Shown here piece after piece: positions 1-9,559 of a stretch of 64,000 nucleotides of DNA. The notes beneath the pieces were generated by a model, which worked only from the letters and a program-made list of their open reading frames with translations, did no database searches and was not told the DNA's origin. Location: the NCBI RefSeq assembly GCF_900103365.1, contig NZ_LT629703.1, forward strand, positions 2,046,001 to 2,110,000. The letters run 5' to 3'. Position 1 is the stretch's first letter, and every line of letters starts with the position of its first letter. This stretch comes from Afipia sp. GAS231 (GTDB taxonomy: Bacteria > Pseudomonadota > Alphaproteobacteria > Rhizobiales > Xanthobacteraceae). The position numbers and the translations under genes are program-made.

Positions 1-27
1 CACATCTTCTTACAGCGACTTATGAAA

Positions 28-61
28 GACGTGGATGGCCGGGACAAGCCCGGCCATGACG
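28..61. repeat. Dispersed palindromic repeat, family A (half copy)
   Basis: This stretch matches the right half of a repeat seen again at 6791-6877, 22091-22207 and 53703-53913: GACGTGGATGGCCGGGAC followed by AAGCCCGGCCATGACG. It lies just downstream of murG. The left arm is probably outside the window. Confidence 0.75.
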
Positions 62-90
62 CCAAGACATCGAAAAATCGTTGTTTTGCT

Positions 91-1191
91 CTAGATTCCG
101 GCCACTTTCATCACCAGATCGGCCAGCCGCTCGGCGGCGTCGAGCCGGCCAGCCTTGCGGGCATTGGTCGCCATCGCGGCCAGCCGCGCCGGTTCGGCGG
201 CAAGCGCTGAAATTTCCGACGCCAGCCGGTCCGGGGTGAATTCGCTCTGCGCGATCCGCAACGCCGCGTCGGCCTGCGACAACACGCCGGCATTGGCGAA
301 CTGGTCCTGGTCGATCGCGCCGGGCAGCGGCACCAGGATCGAGGGCCGGCCGATCGCGGCGAGTTCGGCCACCGTGCCGGCGCCGGAGCGCGACACTACC
401 AGATGGCTCGAGGCCAGCCGCGCCGGCAGATCGCCGAAGAACGGCGCCAGTTCGGCCTTGATCTTGAGCCGGTCATAGACCGCGCGCACCCGCGCCATGT
501 CTTCGTCGCGCACCTGCTGCGTCAGAACCAGGCGGCTCCACAGCGCCGGCTCCAGCCGCTCGATCGCTGGCGGCACAATGTCGCTCATCACCCGCGCGCC
601 CTGGCTGCCGCCGACCACCAGCAGGCGCAGTGGCCCGTTCGCCTCAGGCGATACAAACGGCACCGCCGCGGCGGCAAGGACGGCGGGGCGCATCGGCGTG
701 CCGACGGTGGTGGTCTTGCTGGCGAGCGCCGGATCGCGATCGAGCACGCCGGGCAGCGAGGTCGCAATCGCGTTGACGCGGCCGGAGAGAAAGCGATTGG
801 CGCGGCCGAGCACGGCGTTGGCGTCGTGAATGACGCTGGATATGCCGAGCAGTTTTGCGGCCATCAATGGCGGCACGGTCGGATAGCCGCCGAAGCCGAC
901 CACGGCGGACGGTTTCAGCCGCCGCACCAGATTGACCGCTACCAGCGTGCCGTAGCCGAGCATGAAGGCGGTGCGCGCCAGCGACACCGGATCGCGGCCG
1001 CGCACGGTCTCGCTCGGCACCACGTCGATATTTTCAGGGGTGAACAGCCCGCTGTAGCGCAGCGCCCGCGCGTCGGTTGCGAGCCGCACGCGCAGGCCTC
1101 GTTTGATCAGTTCGACGCCGAGCGCCTCGGCCGGAAACAGATGGCCGCCGGTGCCGCCGGCAGCCAGAAGGATCAGAGGGGTGTCGATCAT
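91..1191 (-). CDS. murG: MurG, lipid II-forming GlcNAc transferase
   Basis: MurG transfers GlcNAc from UDP-GlcNAc onto undecaprenyl-PP-MurNAc-pentapeptide (lipid I) at the inner face of the cytoplasmic membrane, giving lipid II. The 366-residue product has the normal family length. The N-terminal glycine loop GGTGGH is at residues 12-17 and the second-domain GGSQGA loop is at 194-199, with a GAGTVAEL segment near residue 270. The loop that reads HEQN in E. coli reads HDAN here (residues 122-125), which is probably a lineage variant. The gene follows ftsW after 107 bp that contain a dispersed repeat, and is read in the same direction. murC and murB would be expected beyond the left edge of the window. 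Confidence 0.97.
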   Translation of the reverse strand: MIDTPLILLAAGGTGGHLFPAEALGVELIKRGLRVRLATDARALRYSGLFTPENIDVVPSETVRGRDPVSLARTAFMLGYGTLVAVNLVRRLKPSAVVGFGGYPTVPPLMAAKLLGISSVIHDANAVLGRANRFLSGRVNAIATSLPGVLDRDPALASKTTTVGTPMRPAVLAAAAVPFVSPEANGPLRLLVVGGSQGARVMSDIVPPAIERLEPALWSRLVLTQQVRDEDMARVRAVYDRLKIKAELAPFFGDLPARLASSHLVVSRSGAGTVAELAAIGRPSILVPLPGAIDQDQFANAGVLSQADAALRIAQSEFTPDRLASEISALAAEPARLAAMATNARKAGRLDAAERLADLVMKVAGI

Positions 1192-1203
1192 CGGGTCATT
1201 CTA

Positions 1204-1288
1204 CCGTCATTGCGAGCGAAGCGAAGCAATCCATCTTAGCAGCAAGAAAGCTGGATTGCTTCGTCGCTATCGCTCCTCGCAATGACGG
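1204..1288. repeat. Dispersed palindromic repeat, family B
   Basis: An imperfect inverted repeat: CCGTCATTGCGAGCGAAGCG on the left and CTCCTCGCAATGACGG on the right, with inner arms CAATCCA and TGGATTG. The same family recurs at 53768-53853. It fills most of the ftsW-murG spacer, so transcripts reading into murG would carry a long hairpin. Confidence 0.85.
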
Positions 1289-1298
1289 AGGATCCGGG

Positions 1299-2450
1299 TC
1301 ACGCGTAACCACGCGCCGCAGTGGCGTCGTTCATCGATTCCACTTCGGTGCGCGGCCGCAGCCGCGTCAGCGCCAGCATCATGCCGACGCCGTAAGCCAG
1401 CGAGACGATCGACGAGCCGCCATAGGAGATGAACGGCAAGGTCATGCCCTTGGCGGGGATCAGTTGCAGATTGACCGCCATGTTGATCGCACCCTGCACG
1501 CCGAACAGGATGGCGAGGCCGGAAGCCGCAAAACGCGAGAACATGTCCTCGCTGCGGTAGGCGCGGAGCAGCGTGCGGATCACGATGAAGGCGAACAAAG
1601 CCACCAGCGCCAGGCAGAGAATGATGCCGAATTCTTCGGCCGCCACCGCGAACACGAAGTCGGTATGGCTGTCCGGCAGGCTGCGCTTGGCGATGCCTTC
1701 GCCGGGGCCAAGGCCGAACCAGCCGCCATTCCAGAACGCTTCCATCGCGGTATCGACCTGAAAGGTGTCGCCCGAGCCCGGGTTCATGAAGCGCTTGATA
1801 CGGCCCGCGACGTGCGGGACCAAAAGATAAGCGCCGAACAATCCGGCGCTGGCGGCGCCGGCGAGGCCGACCACCCAGATCATCCGCATGCCGGCGATGA
1901 AGAACAGCGCGCCCCACACCATCAAGAGCAGCATGGTCTGGCCGAAGTCGGGCTCCATCACCAGGAGCGACACCACCATCAGCAGCAGCACGATCGCCAT
2001 CGAGGTCGCCGGCATCTCCGGCCGCTTGGTCGATTCCGCAAACAGCCACGCGGCGATCACTACGAAAGCAGGTTTGGCGGATTCGGAAGCCTGGATGTTG
2101 ACGCCGAGCAGCGTGATCCAGCGCCGCGAGCCCTTCACTTCGGGACCGAACGCCAGCGTCACCACGATCAGAACGATCGAGACCGCGAACACCAACAGCG
2201 CACTGCGCCGGATCGCCTTCGGCGACATGAACGACACTGCGATCAGCACCATGAACGACGGCAGCAGGAACATCACGTGCCGGCTGAAGAAGTGGAACGG
2301 GTCGAGCCCGATGCGCGTCGCCACCGGCGGGCTAGCCGCCAGCGACAGGATGATTCCAGCCAGCATCAGCGCGGAGATCGCGGCAAGCAGCAGCTTGTCC
2401 ACGGTCCACCACCATTCCGAAAACGGGGTGCGTTGGTCACGGGCGAGCAT
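1299..2450 (-). CDS. ftsW: FtsW, SEDS-family division glycosyltransferase
   Basis: FtsW polymerises septal peptidoglycan from lipid II together with its partner transpeptidase FtsI, encoded further upstream in this cluster. The product is about 383 residues with roughly ten membrane segments. SEDS signatures are visible: the E-containing segment FAVAAEEFGII and the late SYGGSSIVSLAYGVG motif. I chose ATG at 2450 because a GGGG ribosome-binding core sits about 6 nt upstream; in-frame ATG 2456 and TTG 2462 are alternatives. The gene precedes murG on the minus strand. A divergent foreign-looking cassette starts 211 bp upstream, so ftsW-murG probably has its own promoter in that gap. Confidence 0.96.
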   Translation of the reverse strand: MLARDQRTPFSEWWWTVDKLLLAAISALMLAGIILSLAASPPVATRIGLDPFHFFSRHVMFLLPSFMVLIAVSFMSPKAIRRSALLVFAVSIVLIVVTLAFGPEVKGSRRWITLLGVNIQASESAKPAFVVIAAWLFAESTKRPEMPATSMAIVLLLMVVSLLVMEPDFGQTMLLLMVWGALFFIAGMRMIWVVGLAGAASAGLFGAYLLVPHVAGRIKRFMNPGSGDTFQVDTAMEAFWNGGWFGLGPGEGIAKRSLPDSHTDFVFAVAAEEFGIILCLALVALFAFIVIRTLLRAYRSEDMFSRFAASGLAILFGVQGAINMAVNLQLIPAKGMTLPFISYGGSSIVSLAYGVGMMLALTRLRPRTEVESMNDATAARGYA

Positions 2451-2660
2451 GGGCATCCCCAAATGGCAGAGGTAACGCCCATTGGTGGCCGAGGATGGTT
2501 TCCACGGGGTTAATGGAGACGGTAACTTTTGAGGGAGACGCGATGCTGCCTCACGACATTCCTCCGCAGATGGTCGTGTTGACTTTCCGGGACAACCGCC
2601 AAATACTCAGAAAAATAGCAGAAAACACGGTCGAAAAGACCAGTTGGGTGGGAGGATGCG

Positions 2661-3971
2661 ATGCCGACTTCACGACGAGCGCTGCTGAAGAATTCCGCCG
2701 CCGCTGCCGCGGTAGCGAGCCTCGATTGGACGCGCGCGCAGGCGCAAGCCGAAACGGTGCGCATCGGCACGATCTACGACCTGACCGGCCCGTTCGCGGC
2801 CGGCGGCTCGGTCGCCTCCTCGGTCGGTACGCAAATCGCGATCGACCTCGTCAACGAGAAGGGCGGCGTCGGCGGCAAGTACAAGGTCGCCCCTGTCAAC
2901 GCCGATTCCCAGAGCAAGCCTGATGTGGCGATCAACGAAGCCTCACGCCTGATCGACCAGGAGAAGGTCGACATCATCCTCGGCGTTTTTGCGAGCTCGC
3001 ACGCGGTCCCGCTGTCGGCGAAGGTCGAACAGCAGAAGAAGATCCTCTGGATCACGACAGCGGTTTCGACCGCCGTGTTCAAGGACAAGAACCTGCAATA
3101 CGTGTTCCGCGCGCAGATTCATTCCGATCAGTACGGCCAGGCCTTTGCCGGCTTCCTCGCCGAACACGCCAAGGCCAAGCTCGGCATGGAGCCCAAGGAC
3201 GTCAAGGTTGGGCTGATTCACGAAGACGGTCCCTACGGCGTCGGTGTCGCCGCCGCCGACGAGGCCTATGCCAAGGAAGCCGGACTGCAGGTCGTGCTCA
3301 AGGAGGGTTATTCGGCGTCCGCGCCCGACCTCTCGGTGCTGATCACCAAGCTCAAGCGCGCCAAGGTCGACGTGATCTCGCACGCCGGATACAATCCCGA
3401 CATCACTTTGTTGCTGCGCCAGGCGCGCGAGAGCGGTCTTCGTTTCAAGATGCTGTTCGGCAACGGCGCAGGCTATAGCCAGCTCGACAAGCTGCGCGCG
3501 GCCTTCGGCGCCGACATCGACAACTTCTGCAATATCGATCCGGTGCCGGCGCAATTGCTCGACGCTTCCAAACTGGCGCCCGGGATCGGCGATCTCACCA
3601 AGATCATGGTCACACGCTACAAAGAGAAGACCGGCGCGACCGACGTTCCACCGCATTGTTCGATGGGCTTCAACCAGACCTGGGTCCTGCTCAACAACGT
3701 GCTGCCCGTCGCCAAGGAAAAATATGGCGGCTTCGACCCCGATGCCATTCGCAAGGCGGCGCTCGACGTCGACATCCCGCCGGGCGGCACGATCCAGGGC
3801 TATGGCGTCAAATTCTACAAGCCGGGGACGCAGCTCGCCGGCCAGAACGAGCGCTCGACACCGGTCGTGATGCAAAACGCCGGCGAACATATCTCGGTGG
3901 TCTGGCCGACCAATATCCAGACCCAGGATCCGGTTTTCCCGCTGCCGAAATCGTCGGTGTATGCGGCGTAG
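2661..3971 (+). CDS. Orphan LivK-like ABC transporter substrate-binding protein
   Basis: The product is a type I periplasmic binding protein of the branched-chain amino acid/aromatic-acid uptake class. It has 436 residues, and the mature part opens with VRIGTIYDLTGPFAAGG, typical of the Peripla_BP_6 family. The N-terminus has a twin-arginine-like signal (TSRRALLK, then an Ala-rich stretch ending near AQAQA), so export by Tat is likely. A strong ribosome-binding site (GGGAGG) lies just upstream of the ATG. No permease or ATPase genes are adjacent, so the ligand cannot be inferred from context. It is divergent from ftsW and convergent with the oxidoreductase at 4138-5307. The ligand is unknown. 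Confidence 0.9.
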   Translation: MPTSRRALLKNSAAAAAVASLDWTRAQAQAETVRIGTIYDLTGPFAAGGSVASSVGTQIAIDLVNEKGGVGGKYKVAPVNADSQSKPDVAINEASRLIDQEKVDIILGVFASSHAVPLSAKVEQQKKILWITTAVSTAVFKDKNLQYVFRAQIHSDQYGQAFAGFLAEHAKAKLGMEPKDVKVGLIHEDGPYGVGVAAADEAYAKEAGLQVVLKEGYSASAPDLSVLITKLKRAKVDVISHAGYNPDITLLLRQARESGLRFKMLFGNGAGYSQLDKLRAAFGADIDNFCNIDPVPAQLLDASKLAPGIGDLTKIMVTRYKEKTGATDVPPHCSMGFNQTWVLLNNVLPVAKEKYGGFDPDAIRKAALDVDIPPGGTIQGYGVKFYKPGTQLAGQNERSTPVVMQNAGEHISVVWPTNIQTQDPVFPLPKSSVYAA

Positions 3972-3987
3972 TGCGGGATGCATTTGA

Positions 3988-4130
3988 TCTCCTTCTCCCC
4001 GTTCTTACGGGGAGAAGGTCGGGATGAGGGGCTCTCTCCAAGAGCGCAACTTCATCGATAGACCTGTACCCCCTCACCCGAAATTCGCTAGCGCGAATTT
4101 CGACCTCTCCCCGCAAGCGGGGCGAGGTGA
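3988..4130. repeat. Dispersed palindromic repeat, family C
   Basis: A composite inverted repeat fills the convergent space between two genes. It contains the local hairpin CTCCCCGTTCTTACGGGGAG, a GATGAGGGG/CCCCTCACC pair, an inner AAATTCGC/GCGAATTT palindrome and CTCCCCGCAAGCGGGGCGAG. It could act as a bidirectional terminator for the two converging genes. Confidence 0.7.
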
Positions 4131-4137
4131 ACACGCG

Positions 4138-5307
4138 TCACAGCGTGACGCGGCGGCCCTCTTCCGCGGCCCAATAGCCGGCGTAGTTGACCTTGATGGT
4201 CTCAAAGGCGAGCGCGAGATCCGAGAGCGGCTGCCGGCCGGTCGCGACGCATTCCATGAAGTCCTGGATTTCCTGCAAGTACCCGCGCGTCCATTCCTCC
4301 TCGAGGCAGACATATTGCCAGCCGGTCTTGCGATCGACCTTTTCGGTAATATAGACGTTGGCGAGTTTCTCCTCAGAGGTCTGGTAGCTCATCATGTGCG
4401 TGTTCGGCGTGATGTTGGCGTATAGCGCGCCACCAGAGGTATGGGTTTCGATCAGGTTGCGCACGCCGCCCAGGATCATGTCGCCGGAAAATACCGCAGC
4501 CTTGGTGCCGTCGGAGAAAGTGACGGACAGCATGCCCCAGTCCTCGACGTCGACCGGGTTGGCCTTGAGCACGGTGCGCTCCTCCGGCCGCAGGCAGGCC
4601 GCGACGTTGCCGACGTCGCAGATCACGCTGGCGACGCCGATGGTCTCGCCGCGCGCCTTGGCCTCAACCTGCTTGAGATAGAGCACCGCCGAGAGCGGAT
4701 GGCATCCCATCCGGATCAGCGAGCCGCCTCCGGTCATCGCCCACTGCGCCGCATGCGCGGCATGCGAGCCGCTGTGGCTCTCCTCGCCCTTCATGAACAG
4801 GATCTTGTCCTTCGTGGCTTTAAGCATCTCCACCGTCTTGGTCACCGCCGGCGCGTAGATCCAGTCTTCGGCATACATGAAGAGCTTGCCGGTGCGGTTG
4901 ATTGCGGCGCGGGTTGCTTCCATTTCTTCGAGCACGCGCTGGTACATCCGCGCCTTCGGCACGTGCCTGCCGATCGGCGCCCTGTCGCCATCGTGCCCGA
5001 AATAGCCGCTGAACGGCTTTTCGCAGATCACATGCTTGCCGACCTGCATGGCCTCGACGATCATCGAGGCGTGCAGATTGGGCGGTGTGCAGATGTCGAC
5101 GACATCGATCTCGCGGTCGGCTATCAGGTCGCCAAAACTGCGATACGCCGTCGGGATGTGATGCCGGCGGGCAAACTCCACGACGTGGTCGCCCCGCGCC
5201 GCGACGGCCTTGACCTCGACATTCACGCCGTAGACGCGCCGGTAGGCATGCATATGCAGCTCCGAAACGAAGCCGCAGCCGGCCAGACCGATCCTGATTT
5301 TCGTCAT
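4138..5307 (-). CDS. Gfo/Idh/MocA family oxidoreductase
   Basis: A NAD(P)-dependent dehydrogenase of the glucose-fructose oxidoreductase/inositol dehydrogenase superfamily, 389 residues. The Rossmann N-terminus reads IRIGLAGCGFVSELH. The family's active-site EKP motif is in CEKPFSG near residue 105, and the C-terminal half is the usual alpha/beta substrate domain. The ATG has a strong GGGGAGG ribosome-binding site. It lies 24 bp downstream of the mutarotase-fold gene 5332-6753 in the same direction, so the two are probably co-transcribed and act on the same sugar or sugar acid. The substrate cannot be named. Confidence 0.93.
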   Translation of the reverse strand: MTKIRIGLAGCGFVSELHMHAYRRVYGVNVEVKAVAARGDHVVEFARRHHIPTAYRSFGDLIADREIDVVDICTPPNLHASMIVEAMQVGKHVICEKPFSGYFGHDGDRAPIGRHVPKARMYQRVLEEMEATRAAINRTGKLFMYAEDWIYAPAVTKTVEMLKATKDKILFMKGEESHSGSHAAHAAQWAMTGGGSLIRMGCHPLSAVLYLKQVEAKARGETIGVASVICDVGNVAACLRPEERTVLKANPVDVEDWGMLSVTFSDGTKAAVFSGDMILGGVRNLIETHTSGGALYANITPNTHMMSYQTSEEKLANVYITEKVDRKTGWQYVCLEEEWTRGYLQEIQDFMECVATGRQPLSDLALAFETIKVNYAGYWAAEEGRRVTL

Positions 5308-5331
5308 TGATGCCTCCCCCTGAGCGCAGAG

Positions 5332-6753
5332 CTATTTTATTGTTGTCTCGGTTGATATCAGCGCGTTGCCTTGCGCGGTTCCGATCGTCAGCCGTATTTT
5401 CTCGCCGCCGCCGGCCGGCAGTGGCGTGGAAATGCGATTGCCGTTTTTCGGATCAGCCGTCACCGAGTCATCGAACAGGATCGCATCGCCGCGCTTCAAC
5501 GTCACGCGCAAGGGTGTGGCCGGCTCAAGGCTGAAGAACTCGAGATCCACGCCGGATGCCGTGGCCGTGAGATTGACCAGGATATTCTCGTTTGCATGCG
5601 TCACATTGCGCATGCCGACGGTCGGGCTGTAGGTTTCCGGGATCGAGACTTCGCCGCGCGCCGGGAATCTTGCACTGTGAAAAAACTGGTCCGACGCGCC
5701 GGCCCATAGTTCGACGTAGGGCCGCGCCGGGTTCGGATCCTTGCGGGCGTCGGATTCGTTGGTGAACGACGAAAATCCCCAGGTCCACATCTTCAGGCCC
5801 GGCGTCACCATGTTGTCGGCGACGCGGATGATGCCTTCTTCGTTGTCGTGGTTGATCACGCCCCAGAAATTTCCGCCCTGCATGTCGGGCGCGGCGTAGG
5901 CGATGCCCATCGTCGGCCAGTTCCTGAACCAACGCAGTTTCTCGAAATGAAACCTGCCCTCGCCTGCGCTGCTGTCGCCTTCGGACAGATTAGCCGACCA
6001 GTGGGGCGTGCTGTAGGTCTGGACCGGCGCGATAATTTCGGCGCCGCCGGTCGTCCGGGGATGATTGGGGTCCGATCCCGGCGCCAGCGTCGTGCAGGTC
6101 CAGTATTCGTAGTCGATCGCGATGTCCTGGGGATTCTTCAGCACCACGCGCGCATCGAGCGCGGCGCGACCGGCTTTCAGCGTGACATAGTACGTCGCCT
6201 CGATTCCCGTCGAGCCTCTGACAAATTGTTTAGGCGCCGCGGCATACGCAAAGTCGTCCTTGAGCGACATCGGCACCGTCATCTCGCTGGTGGTCTCTTT
6301 CACGATCCTGAAATCCCACGGCTTCAGCCAGGTCCGGCCGTGCTCGGCATCCGGAAACGTCGGGAAGATGCCGCCATAGACCATCAGCCAGTCGTAATAG
6401 AACACGCCGGCCTTCATGCCGTAGGGAACGCCGACTTCGGTGCGATAAAGCTGTTCGTGACCGGTGGGCTTGTAGATGATGGAAACAATCCGCCCGCCGA
6501 ATTCGGGCACCAGCGTGACTTTCAAGTAGCGGTTTTCGAGAACGTGGGCCTTGAACGTGCGCTCGACGATTTGCGTCTTGTCGAAGGAGCCGTCGACGAA
6601 GCTGTTATCCGCATGGGTGGCGTATTTGACGGTGTTCCACGAAATCGTCTGTTCGCTGAGAGTTACGCGGTCGGGTTCCGCCGCATGCGCGATGGTTACG
6701 AACGCCGCGACCGCGAAACCAACGCAGATACGTAAGAGAACACGAACTGCCAT
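5332..6753 (-). CDS. Exported mutarotase-fold protein (DUF5107-like)
   Basis: A 473-residue protein with an N-terminal signal peptide (hydrophobic residues 4-22, cleavage after AHA). Residues 50-120 contain LKVTLVPEFGGRIVSIIYKPTGHEQLY, the signature segment of galactose-mutarotase/aldose-epimerase folds and of DUF5107 proteins. The rest has carbohydrate-module-like beta strands. It probably binds or modifies a saccharide in the periplasm. It is the promoter-proximal gene of a two-gene unit with the Gfo/Idh oxidoreductase. The family call is from motif recognition; an enzymatic role is inference. Confidence 0.75.
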   Translation of the reverse strand: MAVRVLLRICVGFAVAAFVTIAHAAEPDRVTLSEQTISWNTVKYATHADNSFVDGSFDKTQIVERTFKAHVLENRYLKVTLVPEFGGRIVSIIYKPTGHEQLYRTEVGVPYGMKAGVFYYDWLMVYGGIFPTFPDAEHGRTWLKPWDFRIVKETTSEMTVPMSLKDDFAYAAAPKQFVRGSTGIEATYYVTLKAGRAALDARVVLKNPQDIAIDYEYWTCTTLAPGSDPNHPRTTGGAEIIAPVQTYSTPHWSANLSEGDSSAGEGRFHFEKLRWFRNWPTMGIAYAAPDMQGGNFWGVINHDNEEGIIRVADNMVTPGLKMWTWGFSSFTNESDARKDPNPARPYVELWAGASDQFFHSARFPARGEVSIPETYSPTVGMRNVTHANENILVNLTATASGVDLEFFSLEPATPLRVTLKRGDAILFDDSVTADPKNGNRISTPLPAGGGEKIRLTIGTAQGNALISTETTIK

Positions 6754-6790
6754 TTACGACGCCTTTGAGACTTATCGCACTCTCTCCGTT

Positions 6791-6877
6791 CGTCATGCCC
6801 GGCCTTGTGCCGGGCATCCACGTCTTCCTTGCTCGCGGCCCAGACGTGGATGGCCGGGACAAGCCCGGCCATGACGG
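6791..6877. repeat. Dispersed palindromic repeat, family A (full copy)
   Basis: Left arm CGTCATGCCCGGCCTTGTGC, CGGGCATCCACGTCTT; right arm GACGTGGATGGCCGGGAC, AAGCCCGGCCATGACGG. It sits between the murD stop and the mutarotase-fold gene start, at the right-hand boundary of the cassette that interrupts the dcw cluster. Confidence 0.85.
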
Positions 6878-6883
6878 CGCCTA

Positions 6884-8284
6884 CTACACCACCGGCTTGA
6901 CGCCCGGCATCGCGGTGACCAGATCGCGGAACTTGGTGCCGCGGATTTCGAAGTTGCGGTACTGGTCGAATGAGGCGCAGGCCGGCGACAGCAGCACTAC
7001 GGGGTCGGCAAGCCCGGACGCTTCGGCGTCGCGCGCGGCGTTGGCGACCGCCACATCCAGCGTCTGCGAAATCTCGTGCGAAACCTTCTCGCCCAGCGTG
7101 CCGGCAAACTCCGGCGCGGCCTCGCCGATCAGATAGGCCTTGCGGATGCGCGGAAAGTATTCGGTCAGACTGGTGATACCACCGAGCTTCGGCTTGCCGC
7201 CGGCGATCCAGAAGATGTCAGCGAAAGACGACAGCGCATGCGCGGCAGCATCGGCGTTGGTGCCCTTGGAGTCGTTGACGAACAGCACGTTGCCGCGGCG
7301 ACCGACCTGCTCCATGCGATGCGCGAGGCCCGGAAAGCTGCGCAGGCCGCTTTGCAGGGTTTCGGTGCCGATACCGATTGCGAGCGCACAGGCCGCCGCG
7401 CAGGCGGCATTCTGCGCATTGTGCAGGCCGCGCAGCGAACCGATGCCGCCGAGCTTTGCAATTTCGCGGCGCGCGCCACCGGATGCCTGGACGATGACTT
7501 CGCGTTCGACATAGATGCCGTCGGGCAACGGATTCTTCACGGAGATCCGCACCACGTGCTTTCCTGCCCGGTCGAGCCGGTCGGCGATGTTGCGGCACCA
7601 GCCGTCGTCGACGCCGACGATGGACGTGCCCTTCGGCTGCACGCCCGCAACCAATCGCGCCTTTACGGCGGCGTAGTTTTCCAGCGTGCCGTGGCGATCG
7701 ATATGGTCTTCGCTGACATTGAGCAGGATGCCGACGGACGGATCGAGCGACGGCGCGAGATCGATCTGGTAGGACGACATCTCGACCACATGCACCCGCC
7801 CCATCCGCGGCGGCTGCAGCGACAGGATCGCAGTGCCGATGTTACCGCCCATCTGGGTGTCGTAGCCTGCAACCTGCATCAGATGCGCGATCAGCGCCGT
7901 GGTGGTCGACTTGCCGTTGGTGCCGGTGATGGCGACGAACGGCGCCTCCGGCGCGTGGCGGCGGCGTTCGCGGCAAAACAATTCGATGTCGCCGATGACC
8001 TCACAGCCGGCCTGGCGCGCCATCAGCACCGACCAATGCGGCGCGGGATGCGTCAGCGGCGCGCCGGGCGTCAGGATCAATGCGGAAAAGTTCGCCCAGG
8101 AAATAGTGCGCAGATCGGCGGTGATGAAGCCGGCCTGCGCCGCCTTGGCGACATTGTCGGCCGAGTCGTCGCCCGCGATCACTTCGGCGCCGCCGGCCTT
8201 CAGCGCATGGCAACTCGCCAGCCCCGAGCCGCCGAGGCCGAAGACGGCGACCGTCTTGCCCGCGAAGGAAGTGACGGGGATCAA
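6884..8284 (-). CDS. murD: MurD, UDP-MurNAc-L-Ala:D-Glu ligase
   Basis: MurD adds D-glutamate to UDP-MurNAc-L-alanine in the cytoplasm with ATP hydrolysis. It has 466 residues. The N-terminal Rossmann-like domain shows [15 protein letters not shown], the ATP-binding P-loop is [11 protein letters not shown], and the C-terminal Mur ligase domain includes [11 protein letters not shown] and [11 protein letters not shown]. The start is TTG at 8284, four bases after the mraY stop; no in-frame ATG is nearby and the MIPVTSF N-terminus fits the family. Downstream the dcw order is broken: ftsW is over 4 kb away. Confidence 0.97.
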   Translation of the reverse strand: MIPVTSFAGKTVAVFGLGGSGLASCHALKAGGAEVIAGDDSADNVAKAAQAGFITADLRTISWANFSALILTPGAPLTHPAPHWSVLMARQAGCEVIGDIELFCRERRRHAPEAPFVAITGTNGKSTTTALIAHLMQVAGYDTQMGGNIGTAILSLQPPRMGRVHVVEMSSYQIDLAPSLDPSVGILLNVSEDHIDRHGTLENYAAVKARLVAGVQPKGTSIVGVDDGWCRNIADRLDRAGKHVVRISVKNPLPDGIYVEREVIVQASGGARREIAKLGGIGSLRGLHNAQNAACAAACALAIGIGTETLQSGLRSFPGLAHRMEQVGRRGNVLFVNDSKGTNADAAAHALSSFADIFWIAGGKPKLGGITSLTEYFPRIRKAYLIGEAAPEFAGTLGEKVSHEISQTLDVAVANAARDAEASGLADPVVLLSPACASFDQYRNFEIRGTKFRDLVTAMPGVKPVV

Positions 8285-8288
8285 GGTG

Positions 8289-9395
8289 TCACCGCAGTTT
8301 CAGCGTGGAGAGGCCGGCCAGCGCCAGCATCACCGAGATGATCCAGAACCGGATCACGATCTGCGGCTCGGTCCAGCCTTTCTGCTCGAAGTGATGATGC
8401 AGCGGCGCCATCCGGAACACGCGCTTGCCCGTCAGCTTGAACGACACCACCTGCACGATCACCGAGATGGCCTCGAGCACGAACAATCCGCCGATCACGG
8501 CCAACACGATCTCGTGTTTGACCGCGACCGCGATCGCGCCCAGCATGCCGCCGAGCGCGAGCGAGCCGGTGTCGCCCATGAAGATCGAGGCCGGCGGTGC
8601 GTTGAACCAGAGGAAACCGAGGCCCGCGCCGAGCACCGCGCCGCACAGCACCGCGAGTTCACCGGTGCCGGCGACGTAATTGATCTGCAGGTAGTCGGAG
8701 AAAACCGCGTTGCCGGTCAGATACGAGATCATGCCGAAGCTGGCGGCGGCGATCATCACGGGCACGATCGCCAGACCGTCGAGACCATCGGTCAGGTTCA
8801 CGGCATTGCCGGAGCCGACCATCACGAAGGCGCCGAACAGCACGAAGAACCAGCCGAAGTTGAACACCAGCTCCTTGAAGAACGGGATCGCGAGCGAGGT
8901 CGATGACGCATCGCGGCCGAGCCGCACCAGCGCGTAGCAGGCACCAATCGCAATCGTGAATTCGATCAGGAGCCGCAGCTTGCCGGCGAAGCCGCTATGG
9001 GTCTGCTTCGTCACCTTCAGATAGTCGTCATAAAATCCGACGAAGCCGAAGCCCAGCGTCACCGCCAGCACGATCCAGACATAGGGGTTGGCCGGGTTGG
9101 CCCACAGCAGCGTCGCCACCACGAGCCCGGACAGGATCATCAGCCCGCCCATCGTCGGCGTGCCCTTCTTGGAGATCAGGTGCGACGCCGGGCCGTCGGT
9201 GCGGATCGGCTGGCCCTTGCCCTGCCGCAGCCGCAGGTGATCGATGATCCAGGGACCGAACAGGAACACGAACAGCGCGCCCGTCACCATCGCGCCGCCG
9301 GTGCGGAAGGTGATGTAGCGGAAGACGTTGAGGAGCCCGCGGAGGAAACCAAGACCGGGAACGGTGTTGGAAAGCTCGATCAGCCAGTAAAACAT
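8289..9395 (-). CDS. mraY: MraY, phospho-MurNAc-pentapeptide transferase
   Basis: MraY is an integral membrane enzyme that moves phospho-MurNAc-pentapeptide from UDP to undecaprenyl phosphate, giving lipid I. It has 368 residues and about ten membrane helices. Conserved catalytic segments are present: FYDDYLKV (double Asp), [10 protein letters not shown] and the MAPLHHHFE histidine loop near the C-terminus. It is followed by murD after 4 bases. The 164 bp between murF and mraY show no gene. Confidence 0.98.
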   Translation of the reverse strand: MFYWLIELSNTVPGLGFLRGLLNVFRYITFRTGGAMVTGALFVFLFGPWIIDHLRLRQGKGQPIRTDGPASHLISKKGTPTMGGLMILSGLVVATLLWANPANPYVWIVLAVTLGFGFVGFYDDYLKVTKQTHSGFAGKLRLLIEFTIAIGACYALVRLGRDASSTSLAIPFFKELVFNFGWFFVLFGAFVMVGSGNAVNLTDGLDGLAIVPVMIAAASFGMISYLTGNAVFSDYLQINYVAGTGELAVLCGAVLGAGLGFLWFNAPPASIFMGDTGSLALGGMLGAIAVAVKHEIVLAVIGGLFVLEAISVIVQVVSFKLTGKRVFRMAPLHHHFEQKGWTEPQIVIRFWIISVMLALAGLSTLKLR

Positions 9396-9559
9396 TCAAA
9401 ATGCCCTATCACGCGGCTTGGTTGCGCCGTCTTCAGCGGGAGGCGCCCGGGGGTGCCTTGATAATCGTTTTCGTCCTCAAACCAAGCAAATCTTGGTCAT
9501 CTCGCAGGCAAGCTTCGCGAATCGCCATGCAAAAACATGGGGTAGTCAGCCCCGCCAGT

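Noticed and set aside
2661..6753. Insertion sequence or integrated element in the dcw cluster
   Set aside because: No transposase, integrase or terminal inverted repeats with target duplications were seen; only a dispersed repeat on one side.
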